A stretch of DNA of 64,000 bases from Ancylostoma caninum (GCA_037903475.1 JBAJFG010000019.1:6633001-6697000); one strand, 5' to 3'; numbered from the stretch's first letter, positions 37,001-45,170 are shown. The notes: generated by a model from the letters alone, not told the origin. Numbers and translations: made by a program.

Positions 37001-37854
37001 TAACGAACCAACGTACATCAACCATCGCAAATGCATTAGTCAATGACGTCATATGTCGTTTTGGTGTGCCAGAAGTCCTCATTTCTGATCGAGGCAGTAA
37101 TTATACCAGTTCACTATTCAGTGAAATCGCACAACTACTTGGCATCGATCATGTGTTAACAACAGCTTATCATCACGAATCAAATGGTCAGGTCGAGCGT
37201 TATGTGAAGACGATTACACAAATGTTAACCGCTTTTGTGAGTCAATCGCGAGAAAAGTGGTCCAATTTCATTCAATTGGTAGTATTCGCATTAAATACCT
37301 CAAAGAATGAAACTACAAATGAGACACCATTTTTCCTTATGCATGGAAGAGACCCACAATTAATCGCGGATATCGCTTTAAAGCTCCCTTCCCCATCTTT
37401 TTATGACGTAGAATCGTACAAAAATCATCTCATTCATAACCTTTCTCTTGCGTGGAAAGAAAATCAGAAGCGAATAGCCTATAGCGTTGATCACTACAAA
37501 ACAGAATACGATAAGCACGCTAATCCGAACACTGACGTTAATATCGGATCTATAGTTTTATTACGCGAAGAAGCAAATCAGCCGAAATTGAATCACGATT
37601 GGAAAGGACCCTATAGAGTAATCGAAATTGCGAAACCTAACGTCGTTATAAGCCCTATTGGAGCCCCTAGCAAACAAGAGAAGGTCCATTTGAATCGACT
37701 GAAACTGTACACTCATCGGGTTGAAGTCCCTTCACTCATCAGTGCGCACAAAGAAGACTCCACGCCGATGACTGAAAAGAATGAACCCGTACCACTACGC
37801 CGATCGGAACGCCTCAAGTCGCGCAATCTAGGAAGAAGCTCCGCGTACATTTGA
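31021..37854 (+). CDS. Gag-Env-Pol polyprotein (single ORF)
   Basis: 2,277 residues. 1-210: capsid-like Gag, helical and charged. 230-350: Arg/Asn/Phe/Ser-rich nucleic-acid-binding tail without a CCHC knuckle. 361-382: hydrophobic signal peptide ending ANA. 383-940: Cys-rich ectodomain with several N-glycosylation sequons and a furin-like RRIRKR at 681-686. 941-965: transmembrane helix, then CCCC (974-977) and an acidic cytoplasmic tail. Protease: DTGSS with Asp 1085. RT from about 1396: Asp 1486 in LDFKSGF and YIDD at 1547-1550. RNase H: Asp 1696 (HTDAS) and Asp 1764 (TDHS). Integrase: HHCC finger with Cys 1929 and 1932, catalytic Asp 1963, Asp 2023 and Glu 2059 (D,D35E), and GPY at 2196-2198. 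The catalytic motifs I looked for are present and there is no frameshift or stop. Start chosen at the MGDADEG Met. How Env is separated from Gag and Pol is unknown: candidate routes are signal peptidase plus furin plus the element protease, or alternative splicing. Confidence 0.93.
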   Translation: MGDADEGSDNRVHVSVNLNDFFLPALQSWPVYNGSNMPVVKFVRELNEKATAAGYTEERLARMLPLQLSGAAKIKYDAYDEKTKQDYRKVVDALKRDFRTKNYIEIAKSKLHHVKQEPDEDVVVFGQRVKDLVEDAYSDSSAATIEEIKCETFIRGLSTELRIAVMKKRESTHNFQDILKLAEKQQDILEITRREKEHSDKQMINAITNAVKKITLSGNNGQNHSAQRSNWRARSSSSHRNFGYQRNFQPYNTQYRCPCASHFKSRGNFYWRPRPSTHQNRYFDKTTCKNTNYHFGNRSPYRNNAKFSNFSTNINRNNFQRGGWRSARRGKQVQFRDRLRSRSPTPARGQSSRIASVFTQVPTLFLALSVLLLSGFADGANAQYKLCGNGKSGLPVAFPSLLNCSIPKQNGNILIAYGEVYVQNFELEKFPAAHCFKKTRTICTSSFLHLTLNVDSDNVITESVPSDTCRSMFKDRKLNNMTLRKRHDRLYDTNNEINYSYPFIGKRCTTSSNIFLEIGEIATIDGTSLISNLGDLGSCSISKNECFNKHGVFIWKSSRNKTQYCKYVKNGASKMYVTSKHVLSEELQAVFHFDTQPIPAKLKTKWCIPERAEKMVNGVFINFPDVKNYAQFTSIRDFVNKSKTHFHHSSSFREMVRKFVDKPNEARVSSPSLRTIDFLGRRIRKRSLDEENNYELNVRSQFLSVELQNQINADFRYLWNKICYLMNNNILLLRAISKTDPSAAARILLHQDNISASLAGDALMVTTCKSVTIDKIYYDNRYGSKCYANTPVLVNNHIMFIKPGEERELMTKSLEIDCAHAPTTVHKVGNKWRTGGGDIHVLEVNNNLPYRQYSEIIFNSAPIFHSEIASLKTISELLSKKTDSATALVTALNISSSDSLNLQLDQISDETGRFLHSVEQNAKEIISAGGEAILESITHYLYIVIPVILFIVLPLFCVALAIWLKFSTFGQLLCCCCSLRKPSRDPRSRNNVNTIELKEILPPSDTARANRDTAQTHDADDNENSDAEENDNTARTKIGPRVATTKFLTYVPIVIGLVHAVKAEKAMPSIVLAKCDDHNTLALVDTGSSLTFINETTFSSLRKPREKTQTAPGLAANGSEIPFTGSVKLEITLGKIRKPYRALIASDKNCPAPLTIGTNFLAELELPICFDFVSKSIAFGYESLPMLPNYKLDDDFCIYTVRLENDVILPPRSDNFVIALIEGSFPHDIEVIAEDSSNNLLPDGIFVGKTLFLPGKDCRFPIRIFNANSSSVRLYKNQHIANAQVVSHTCKRSVVFSVYENNLESDQIAKNSKEISDAVNYVPQEIDLYDPTPPHTNKNLCDQIDFSKSDLNENQKSVICHLVNDFRDIFLGSDNKPGRYTGNIRHTIDLVDNAEIPKQRLHRVPLQQREEIAKQIQEMLKQRIIEPSSSPFCAPIVLVKKKDGTWRFVVDYRRLNAITKSETYIIPNIQEILDIACGKTFYTTLDFKSGFYQIPVEESHRERTAFQCFLGLYQFITMPMGLKGAPGTFQKITNSLIRELRKCTFAYIDDIVTCADNFDQHIRDVRELFSRIRSFGMKLRIDKCVFAAKEVEYLGVLISKNGSRINPKRIESITKYPIPKTVSDVKSFLGAASYFRRYIPNFAKIANPLTGLTRKNKRFVWRIEQQMAFEELKQKLISAPVLAAPRIGQPYEIHTDASTKAVAGTLLQMNPKTSSLHPIAFASRCLNKHERNYSIIELEALAIVYSLTQFRPYVFGTKVTILTDHSPLCSLLHRTDLDGRLAKYQIAIMGYDAEIKYRPGKLNPVSDALSRHHVNLQVNSITKTNLPTIDEIRKAQKNSVYREKIENLRNNELSFPNFALIDDLLYLSNGKRHRLVIADKSIALKLIAHHHENLLDGGHLGISKTLAKLRSKYFWPNMAEDVKNFVNSCDICQRIKSPPQNIHSEKLHPYPIPVRPFQRVHSDVIGPLITCDNGYSYVLIHTCAFTKYVVCTPITNQRTSTIANALVNDVICRFGVPEVLISDRGSNYTSSLFSEIAQLLGIDHVLTTAYHHESNGQVERYVKTITQMLTAFVSQSREKWSNFIQLVVFALNTSKNETTNETPFFLMHGRDPQLIADIALKLPSPSFYDVESYKNHLIHNLSLAWKENQKRIAYSVDHYKTEYDKHANPNTDVNIGSIVLLREEANQPKLNHDWKGPYRVIEIAKPNVVISPIGAPSKQEKVHLNRLKLYTHRVEVPSLISAHKEDSTPMTEKNEPVPLRRSERLKSRNLGRSSAYI

Positions 37855-38022
37855 AGCTTTCCAATTCCAAAATTTCTTCGTCATGAATTTTTGGCTTTCT
37901 TTCTAATTTAATTTTTACCATTGTTCTATTGTTCTCTTTTGATAGTTCTCATTTATCGTTTGTTCAGTTGTTCGTTGTTACTATTTGTCGCTAATTTATC
38001 CCACAACTCTCTTTTTACTAGT

Positions 38023-38034
38023 TGTTATTGTAGA
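38023..38034 (+). promoter_or_regulatory. Splice acceptor directly before the downstream ORF
   Basis: TTGTTATTGTAG ends at 38033, a single base before the ATG at 38035. A second acceptor-like CTTTTTACTAG ends at 38021. Either could receive a leader exon from the element or a trans-spliced leader, giving a subgenomic mRNA that starts at this ORF. Confidence 0.5.
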
Positions 38035-38749
38035 ATGGAGCAAGATGAGCTCGACTATGGTGATGAAATTCCGAAAACACCACGTTCTGATGCCGCTTCG
38101 GAATTCGAATTCGGTTATGACGAAAATATTAAGGTGAATTAAATTTCGAAATAATAAGCAAATGATGGTTACCCACTCCGAGTACGATGAAATCTCACAA
38201 CTTTAGGACGAAACTACGGAAACCAGTGAAAGAATTTCGTCACTCGAAGCCCAATTACGCGAACTCAAAGACCTACTAGAGCGCAATATCGGCGAGAGAC
38301 GAACTGATACAGGAAAAGAAGAGAATCAGCCGAAAAATATCGAGGACGATAAGAATAAGCCGAGTGAGAAGCAGAGGATTGTCGTTACGATCCAGAACGA
38401 CCCTCCAAATCTCCCTAACATCGCGGAAAATAGCGAAGAAAAAGAAAACTCGAATAACAGCAGCAAGAATAGGACGCAACCGACAGAGCTCGTCGTTGAG
38501 CGTGTAATGTACTGTCGATTTTGTGGGGAGGAGGGATATAGCGATAGTTGCCGCAATGTGATAAGTGTTTTGCGTAGGGCTGAGATCGCCAGACGTGACC
38601 ACTTATGTCCGATTTGCCTGAAGCCACATAGCGGCAAGTGCAGAAAACAACTTAGCTGCGTTTATTGCGGCGGTAATGACCATCATCGCGCGCTGTGTCA
38701 CAGTATCGAGGCCTATGATAATCGCGGCGAGATAGGTCATCATTGTTAA
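38035..38749 (+). CDS. Retroelement 3' accessory protein, zinc-knuckle, intron-containing
   Basis: Exons 38035-38133 and 38207-38749, giving 213 residues. Unspliced, the first exon meets a TAA at 38140 and the second frame is closed by a TAG at 38204. Removing a 73-bp intron (AAG/GTGAAT...CTTTAG/GAC) joins them on a codon boundary without a stop. The N-terminal 33 residues are acidic (MEQDELDYGDEIP). A short predicted coiled coil (ERISSLEAQLRELKDLLERN) follows, then a Glu/Asn/Lys-rich linker. The C-terminus has three C-x2-C motifs within about 60 residues (38513-38697); the third, CVYCGGNDHHRALC, is a canonical CX2CX4HX4C. The layout is that of zinc-finger arrays in BEL/Pao Gag proteins rather than Ty3/gypsy. 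It may supply the nucleocapsid function that the element's Gag lacks. The intron is inferred, not shown by RNA. Confidence 0.68.
38134..38206 (+). other. Inferred 73-bp intron in the accessory ORF
   Basis: Donor GTGAAT at 38134 and acceptor CTTTAG ending at 38206. The intron holds all the stop codons between the two halves of the ORF, and both sides are phase 0. Alternative explanation: a frameshift plus a nonsense mutation. Confidence 0.6.
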
Positions 38750-39071
38750 GTATTACGTATAACGTATAGCGAAAATATTTTGAAGAAATGCGAAAAATAC
38801 CACTCACTCCGAAGTAGTGTTCTCATTATATTTTGTAATTGTTCCCATATATCATTGTAGTTGCTTGTAATTCAGTTACTAGTACCGTAGATTGTAGAGA
38901 TGTCGTTTGTTCAATCGTTATGAAATATTTTGTAACTCGATCACTATGTTATATTATCGCAAGTTCTGTTATTTAATTGTTGTTGAATATCAATTATGGT
39001 TGTTGTATCGTCATGTTATTTTTGTAACAGTGTTATGTTACTGTAACTGTTTGCGAGGGCGCAAACTTCCC

Positions 39072-39080
39072 TGGAGGGGG
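39072..39080 (+). other. Polypurine tract
   Basis: GGAGGGGG within TGGAGGGGG lies two bases before the 3' LTR, the expected plus-strand primer site. Confidence 0.75.
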
Positions 39081-39082
39081 CA

Positions 39083-39263
39083 TGTAACGCCCTTACTTTC
39101 TTGGCTTAGGCCACGCCCCCAGAGAAAAGGGCGCTCGCAGTTGACTCGCCTGTACTCGCTTGTACTCGCATGTATTTGTAAAATACGTTTAGAATAAAAC
39201 GTGAACACGAATCTATGTAAGTTGTATCTACCTGAAAGAACTCCTAAGACCTAAAACGTTACA
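39083..39263 (+). repeat. 3' LTR
   Basis: This 181-bp repeat is identical by eye to the 5' LTR. The AATAAAA near 39192 is the probable polyadenylation signal of the element. Confidence 0.95.
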
Positions 39264-39267
39264 AAGG
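39264..39267. repeat. Target-site duplication, right (AAGG)
   Basis: AAGG follows the 3' LTR, then CAAGGTCGCTAAATTGG resumes the alignment with A 14176 onward. Confidence 0.9.
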
Positions 39268-40099
39268 CAAGGTCGCTAAATTGGACTTGACAATTTCCTC
39301 TGTTTTTTACTTGATGACTTTTTGCTTGATGGCAGGAATTCTTTACCCAATTCGGTCATGGCTATCCAGTTCAGGCCGTGTATTCCACCTCATAAAAGAA
39401 GATGATATCTAAACACTGCTTGAACGGAAGAAGATGTCTGTAGCTGTTAAGTGACGTAAGGTTGGGTGGCGTTCCAATCTCACATGTCATCGGCTTCTGA
39501 TCAGTTCCCGTTATGGCTATTTACACACAACAAGCGCACCAAAAACTCTAGATCTTCAAATTTGCTCACATTTGCTCATCACGTCAAAGTTCTAGCTAGT
39601 CAGCGCCTTCAACTGGAAATTCGTCTTGATAGCACTCATAATCTAGACCAACTTCTCCTGCTGGTTACCAGAATATACGGTAGTAACTCGCGAGCTCTGA
39701 TAAACACGAGAGTGCACTGCCGCCGCCTATTCCAGCACGCTATATCGTAGTAACTGCTCAAAACAAACAAGCAATTTTGACTAGCTGCAGATCTTTGGCC
39801 TCCTATCTTCAATGTGTGAAAGTTAACAGTCCTGGAGCAAATAATGAGTAAGGGAACATCGAGCGCCAGCGGATCAGAATTCACTCTGAAGTAAACGATT
39901 ATTCCATGGTGATTGCTGGAATACATGGGCGTAGAGGTTGTACATAACGGGAGTCAAGCGATAATAAAAACATGGGGCAGTGGGAAAAGTCGCTTCTCGG
40001 AATAGATCCATTTGAATGTGAGGTCTTTAGGAAAGTGCAACGGCAGAGGGTACCAATACAATTACAATAGTTAAAATTTAATTTAACGTGTACCAACAC
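39268..40099. other. Intergenic upstream of CAP gene B
   Basis: This aligns with A 14176-15025 at about 94%. It lacks the 31-bp tandem repeat present in A. No gene is seen. Confidence 0.5.
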
Positions 40100-40107
40100 T
40101 ATATAAA
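40100..40107 (+). promoter_or_regulatory. TATA box of CAP gene B
   Basis: TATATAAA lies 30 bp before the ATG at 40138. The spacing is 11 bp shorter than in copy A because of an indel in the 5' leader. Confidence 0.65.
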
Positions 40108-40137
40108 TGGGTGGATGTTTATTGAGCACCAAGCAAC

Positions 40138-41415
40138 ATGCCTGCAATCAAGATCGTTTTTCTTGTAAGTATCAGTACCTTGGTCTGATTTTGCTCAAAG
40201 CAGCGAGTGCATGAATTTCAGGTTCTGTTCGCTCTCTTTAGAGCAGTGCAAGCACAAACGGGTGGCGCCAATAACGGTACTGGCACTAACGGTACTGCAA
40301 CTACAAATGCGACGACATCGGCTGCAACAACTCCAGTGACAGCAACGACTACAGTGTCTACAAGAAAACCTTGGCCTCGTTAGCAAGCGATTTTCCTTAC
40401 ATAAAAATCAGGAAATTACTCAACCTACTTTCTAGAGCCTAACTGTGGAAACCGTGCCCTCAATAATGGGTTGAGGAGAACTATCCTTCACCACCATAAT
40501 GAACTCAGGTGACGGTAGACAATCGGTAGTTGTCCTGCATCTGTAAGATCGATATCGTTAAGGGGAAGCTTGGCGCGAGGACAAACGCAGGTTAGCAATG
40601 GGTGGGGAATCGCCCCTCCCGCTACGATTATGTACCGCTTGGTAGGTGTTTCATAATTGGATTGTCTCCGCTGTTGCTACTTTTCGAACAGTATAGAGAT
40701 GTCGTTCGCAGATGCCCAGTGCATCCGCCACAACGACTAAAAAGCACATACTCTCTAGAATTAGCGCCAGCTACGGAGAACGAGACGTGCCTGTTTAGAA
40801 ATACGACTGCAATGCGGAATCCTACGCACAGCAAGCAGTCAACACCTGCAGAAAAACGGAGTTGCCCGCTCATGCGTTAGGCGGACACAAACAAAACTTG
40901 TTTATTTTCAACAATCCTCGTGCTTCGCAACAACAAGCCGTTCTTTTTGTAAGTTTCCAAAAGAAAACATCTGTTGTGATAGAAGACGAAATCTTTAAGG
41001 CGATTGCAACTTGGTGGAGTCAGCTAGCAAGATTTGGCATGCGCTCTAACATGATGTTCCAACAGAGCGAGTTCAAACGTGGAGCTAGGAATGTGTTAAA
41101 TTGGGCTAAGGTAAGCCGTTGTAGATGAAAAGCTCGGTTTGTAGTAAAGTTCAATCTTATAGATGGCCTGGTGGAGTACCCAGAGAGTAGGATGCGCTGC
41201 GAGGAACTGCGGCTCATATTATGCGGTGTCTTGCATGTACAGTCCTGGGTAAATCATAACACACTCATAACACGTGCACAGAATAGAACCGCATCAATAA
41301 TTAAGGAACTGCTTTCAGTGGCGCTATCGTCAACGACTATGTATACCGAGTTGGAGCTGTGTGTTCTGACTGCCATGGTGGTCAATGTGATGGTCAGGCC
41401 CTTTGCCGATGGTGA
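40138..41415 (+). CDS. Secreted SCP/TAPS (CAP-domain, ASP-like) protein, copy B
   Basis: Eight exons, 259 residues: 40138-40164, 40222-40378, 40436-40508, 40563-40641, 40799-40948, 41000-41110, 41163-41248, 41319-41415. Same architecture as copy A: signal peptide (1-20, differing at residues 8 and 19), linker, then CAP domain. Exons 3-8 (596 nt) differ from A at three positions, all silent (codons for Ile113, Tyr126 and Cys248 in A numbering), so the CAP domains are identical. The linker in exon 2 is five codons shorter and mostly different (TGGANNGTGTNGTATTNAT). Donor of intron 5 is the better GTAAGT. As in A, the canonical GEN Glu and GH(F/Y)TQ His are not present. Likely the same extracellular role as A, with a different mucin-like stalk. 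Confidence 0.88.
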
Positions 41416-41542
41416 TAACCGCAACTTCACTACACATTTTATCAACAACCTTTCGAAAAGATGAGCAGATGGACATAATTAGATAGTGTAACCAACATGT
41501 TACTTGCACTTTTGGTCTTTTTATGTTGTACGCTCAATTTCA

Positions 41543-41548
41543 AATAAA
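41543..41548 (+). promoter_or_regulatory. Polyadenylation signal of CAP gene B
   Basis: AATAAA lies 128 bp after the stop codon, the same offset as in copy A. Confidence 0.55.
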
Positions 41549-43108
41549 ATGGCAGATGATTCTGTTGTCATTTATGGAGGTCCTGAGAACGAAGGCGCTG
41601 AGTACACTGCTACAAGCAGCACGTTTCCAGTAGTGCCACACATTAGAGGCGATTTTCATGAGTTAAGAGAGTACTGTGACATAGTCACTAACGGCCGGTA
41701 ATTCCGAAAAAGAAAACGTCACATTTACTTGTCATTTTATTCAAAATAGGTTCAACAAAATGAAATTGGAAGAAAAGAACGAAAGACTGCCTATTTCGCA
41801 AATTTGCATCTGTAGTTGAGTAAAATGCTGAGGTTTCATAATTTCTTGCTCAGCTATTTCTGTTTAAATTTCAAACAGAATGAAACTTGATATTGCAGAA
41901 TCCATTTCCCTCGAAATCTTCATTTACTTCTCATATTTCCACGTTGAAGTGAAGACTTCATAGTCCATCATGTGGAGATTCAATATTAATATGCAACATA
42001 ATCAATAATCAAGAGTTGAACGATAATGAAACTAGTGAATGTAAACTCTGTCTTTCTTAATAGTAAAACTGGTTCTAGGGTCGGGGCAAATTGTTTGGAA
42101 TCAGCAACTGCAATTCCAGGACAAGCTGACAACAAGTTGACAAATATCTCTCAAAGTAGGATAAATAATGTGAAGTTTACCTGTGCCATAAGTTATCAGA
42201 ATAAGTATTGCACAACAAAATAATCACCAAGGCTATTTTTCCATTCAAAACAACAGGAGAGCCCAGTTTCTCAACTGATGTCGAATTCTCATTCTTTATT
42301 GTCACTATTTTGCCCATCTTAGTTTAGCAGAACTTCTTTCGCACCTCCCTTTTTATAGTTCCTTTTTCTCCTGGATGAGCCCAAAAACTGTAAAATTTTT
42401 GTCAAAAAAAGTGCTACTGTCAAAACATGCTCCTGCAGTTGTTACAAACGAAGATGCCTTTTAGACAAGAAATTTCTTCAATAATGGCATTTCTTGGTGC
42501 ATCACAAATCTGAGAGATCTAATGATTATGAGAAGCACAATTGCTGGGAATTTGCAATGACATGTGAGGGGGAGGGTTACAGTCGAGCCCCCTTGCACGC
42601 AACGCAACACCTGCGTCGTAGCACTCCCATTGTATGCACATCAGCACATTTCATCTACAACTTCAGGTGACATTCTTGTTCTCAAACAATCTTGTGCTGT
42701 GCACGTGAGCGCGAGTCCAAAGTAGTGAATTCGTCTATGCATATCATCCAACAAGCGCTGGCCTTCATTGCTTTTCAAGTTGTAGTAGAGGGAAAAGTTC
42801 TCACATTACTGCTGTAGTTACGGATTTTTGAAGTTTTCTTTTCATTATATATGTTTAGACTCCGTTTCTTGCATTGCCCCTATACAGATTCTAAACATCT
42901 GAATATGCCTTTTCTGCACTCATCAGCAAGCGAACCTAAGTTTCACAGCTTCATTAGTAGTTTCGTTCATTCCTTCCGGCATTCATGCACTAGGAATCAT
43001 GATACCGAGAGATATCAGAATGGTTTTTTTTTCTCAAGCTGAGCACATTCTCCCACTCCTAAAGAAAACAAACGCACATGAAAACACTGAATGAAAAGCC
43101 AGCATTAA
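41549..43108. other. Unit B distal intergenic
   Basis: This aligns with A 16507-18066. It contains the 65-codon frame at 42026-42223, identical in peptide to A. The TATAAAAA plus short minus-strand ATG frame described for A is preserved here too (about 42180-42360). No family is recognised. Confidence 0.4.
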
Positions 43109-43411
43109 CTGCACCTGACTAAGAGGTTTCGCTTCTGCTACGCCGATACCCCCAAGATTGAGAATATTGTGGAGCGTGGGCTAAGGAATATCCAAAAGCG
43201 GCTCCGAGTTTACGAGAATCTAACTCATGTTCGAGACAGTCTCCTGAAATCCATCGTTGGCGTTTGTGACTATAGTAAGGAGGAGCTAGCCCGAATTGGC
43301 TTAATCATTGGCCCAAATACCTCGATCATAGTGTGCGGCCACAGTCCTTTGAATGTACACCGAAAAAACAGTGAGCAGGAGCTTTGTCACACGTGTGGAA
43401 ATGTCGGATGA
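43109..43411 (+). CDS. Unrecognised open frame, possible exon
   Basis: This frame of about 100 codons is open from 43109 to a TGA at 43409, with an ATG only at 43169. The peptide is charged and helical at first (ERGLRNIQKRLRVYENLTHV) and ends with a Cys/His-containing tail (ELCHTCGNVG). The unit A copy is frameshifted. I do not recognise the family; it could be an exon fragment or transposon-derived. Confidence 0.3.
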   Translation: MHLTKRFRFCYADTPKIENIVERGLRNIQKRLRVYENLTHVRDSLLKSIVGVCDYSKEELARIGLIIGPNTSIIVCGHSPLNVHRKNSEQELCHTCGNVG

Positions 43412-44134
43412 GTCGTTGTGACCTCTTTCGCAGCTTAATCCAAACCTTCCATCTAACACAGATGTTGAGAAACTGTATCCGTTCTTCCTCCAGAAATACA
43501 TTGTCAGACAATCACTACTGCATCGCAGAATACCGCCCATCTGGCCTGCCGCGCCAGCACCAGCTTCGCAATGAAGCAGACTAGTTGGGTGCTGTGGTTT
43601 TCTGGGCGTTGTCGATATTGAAGTTTTGATTATGCTCTGATCGGAACACTTCGGAATGAAGACAGAGACACAAAGAAAACGGTGGAAAACACCACGAGAA
43701 CATAAGAACTTGACCCTTCTGCTGCTCGGTCGTTGTTAGCTCATGAAAGTGAAGTGTGTTCTATATTAATTCACACATGAGATTGCGATATGCTCTGATT
43801 TCATTTCTCACTTGTCACTTGACTCTTGCAGATTCACAGTATTTCGAAGAGAAGATTGCTTGCTAGACAATCACGTATGCTCGTGCCGCAGGATCACAAA
43901 GTGAAATGAGATCGGTCTTCTTGTTCAGCGTCTACATATTTTTATTTATTTTACCCCAACCTCTCTTTTCAATTTGTCAGCCACAAGTATAAATCAACAA
44001 ATAAGTCCAGTTAGTCCGTTTGCCTGATCTCTTATGCTGAATAGTGGGTCCGTGGCATACTCAGAATCCCAAAAACAACTTGTCAACAAACAAGGGCGAG
44101 CAATTTTGTGATCGCACCTGAAACTTGCTTTTCC
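43412..44134. other. Unit B right end
   Basis: No gene is recognised. It aligns with A 18376-19095 and ends at the right duplication breakpoint (TTCC at 44131-44134). Confidence 0.5.
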
Positions 44135-44660
44135 AAAAGCTTGTCGCTAACTCGTTTTTTCTCTTCTTTGCGGACAGGTTGTCCACCGTATGAACTTGTT
44201 CTCGATCCGCTCTTCACTGACAACCTGGCGGCTCTACAGAATTGCCCAAGCTTGGACTTGTGGAGGCATCGTAACTGTTCTTGAGTAGCAAGCAAACTCT
44301 TTCCTGAAACTATATACCAGAGCAACCATGGCCCTCGTGTCATGGTTGCATCGTATGCTACTCGGGTATGGAAACCTGATTCTCTCTCGTCGACAAGCGT
44401 CCAGCTGAAAGGTTGTCGACGACTTTTTCGGCCAAAAGCTTCTTTGCAAGTTGTTCTTCGGAAAAGCTGGTCGACAACTAATTTTTCCTCTTCCTTTTCG
44501 GCAATTTGTCGGGAGAAAAGCTCGTCTGCAAGGTGGTTCTGGATGGCATGATGACTTCAAGCTTGTAGACAGCGACTTGCAAATTAAAAGCTTGTCTGCA
44601 AGTTGTTTTTGGGCAAAGCTGTTCCGGCAACTTACTTCTGAGGTTCTCAGTAAGCACAGA
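44135..44660. repeat. Degenerate AAAGCTTGTC-type repeat cluster
   Basis: Irregularly spaced, degenerate copies of AAAAGCTTGTCTGCAAGTTG occur at about 44135, 44429, 44462, 44517, 44560, 44587 and 44614, some resembling GTCGACAA palindromes. Open frames on both strands follow the repeat and have no family signature. The cluster begins exactly at the duplication breakpoint. Confidence 0.5.
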
Positions 44661-45170
44661 GACTAATTAATTGTTCCTGTTCTGCAGACCGTAACGGTAG
44701 TAGTAATTACATTATGGAGCGTATATTACCTAAATTAATTTTCGATGCCTTCTCCACTTTTCTCAACATGAAGTACGCCTACGGACGTATTCTACTGGAC
44801 GTTCCAGAGAAGCCTATGTTTCGCATTCCCGTGAACTTTCTTTCAGTGATTAGCATCTTTTTTCTGTTCCATTGGGAAAGGCAGCATTGTACCTCTGCTA
44901 TAGTTGAACTCAAATAGGTGCTTCATGATTATAGTAATTTATACTGTGGTGATATTGATGTCATGATCTTCTCGCCATCCTAGCCTTGCCTGCAAACTTC
45001 TAATCACGCATCCATATGTAAAGCCAATTTCTGATACAATGATACTACCTACTCTTTTTGTCACATTTCTTACATGCCTATGGACCCGTTATGAACAGCC
45101 AACAGAGAGGAAGAAGAGATGGTCGACTGAGACATGGATGAGCGCGTAGCGTGCCCATACTCCACCGGCA
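44661..45170. other. Intergenic with a short open frame
   Basis: A 67-codon frame at 44714-44917 starts with ATG and has a hydrophobic C-terminal part. I do not recognise it and cannot define neighbouring exons. Confidence 0.3.

Larger units (their letters stand above)
29793..39263 (+). mobile_element. Complete Ty3/gypsy-type LTR retroelement with internal Env
   Basis: The element is 9,471 bp. It has two 181-bp LTRs (TGTAACGCCC...CGTTACA) that I find identical at every base, a primer-binding site, a polypurine tract, a 4-bp target duplication and an unbroken polyprotein gene. Order inside: 5' LTR, PBS, leader of about 1 kb, gag-env-pro-RT-RNaseH-IN in one frame, a downstream spliced zinc-knuckle ORF, PPT, 3' LTR. 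The RT-RNaseH-IN order and the GPY/F module place pol with Ty3/gypsy (Metaviridae). From memory, C. elegans Cer1 is a relative with a similarly long single ORF. Identical LTRs and the preserved empty site in unit A show insertion after the tandem duplication and recently. It appears structurally able to be active; no expression evidence is available. Confidence 0.95.
19092..44134 (+). repeat. Tandem segmental duplication, unit B
   Basis: This is the second copy of the block, expanded to about 25 kb by insertions that A lacks: a TTAA-flanked TIR element (19979-20399), a hairpin-bearing insertion (about 21675-21950), a Helitron (23070-23635), an RTE-like tail (about 24494-24664) and the LTR retroelement (29793-39263). 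B lacks the mariner found in A and a segment of about 370 bp present in A at about 8496-8868. A and B have also been separately rearranged at A 4280-5440 versus B 20610-21430. Confidence 0.93.

Noticed and set aside
38142..38206. Decay of the accessory ORF by frameshift plus nonsense
   Set aside because: Possible, but one GT-AG interval explains all lesions at once with phase-0 borders, in an element whose main ORF and LTRs are pristine. Kept as the alternative.
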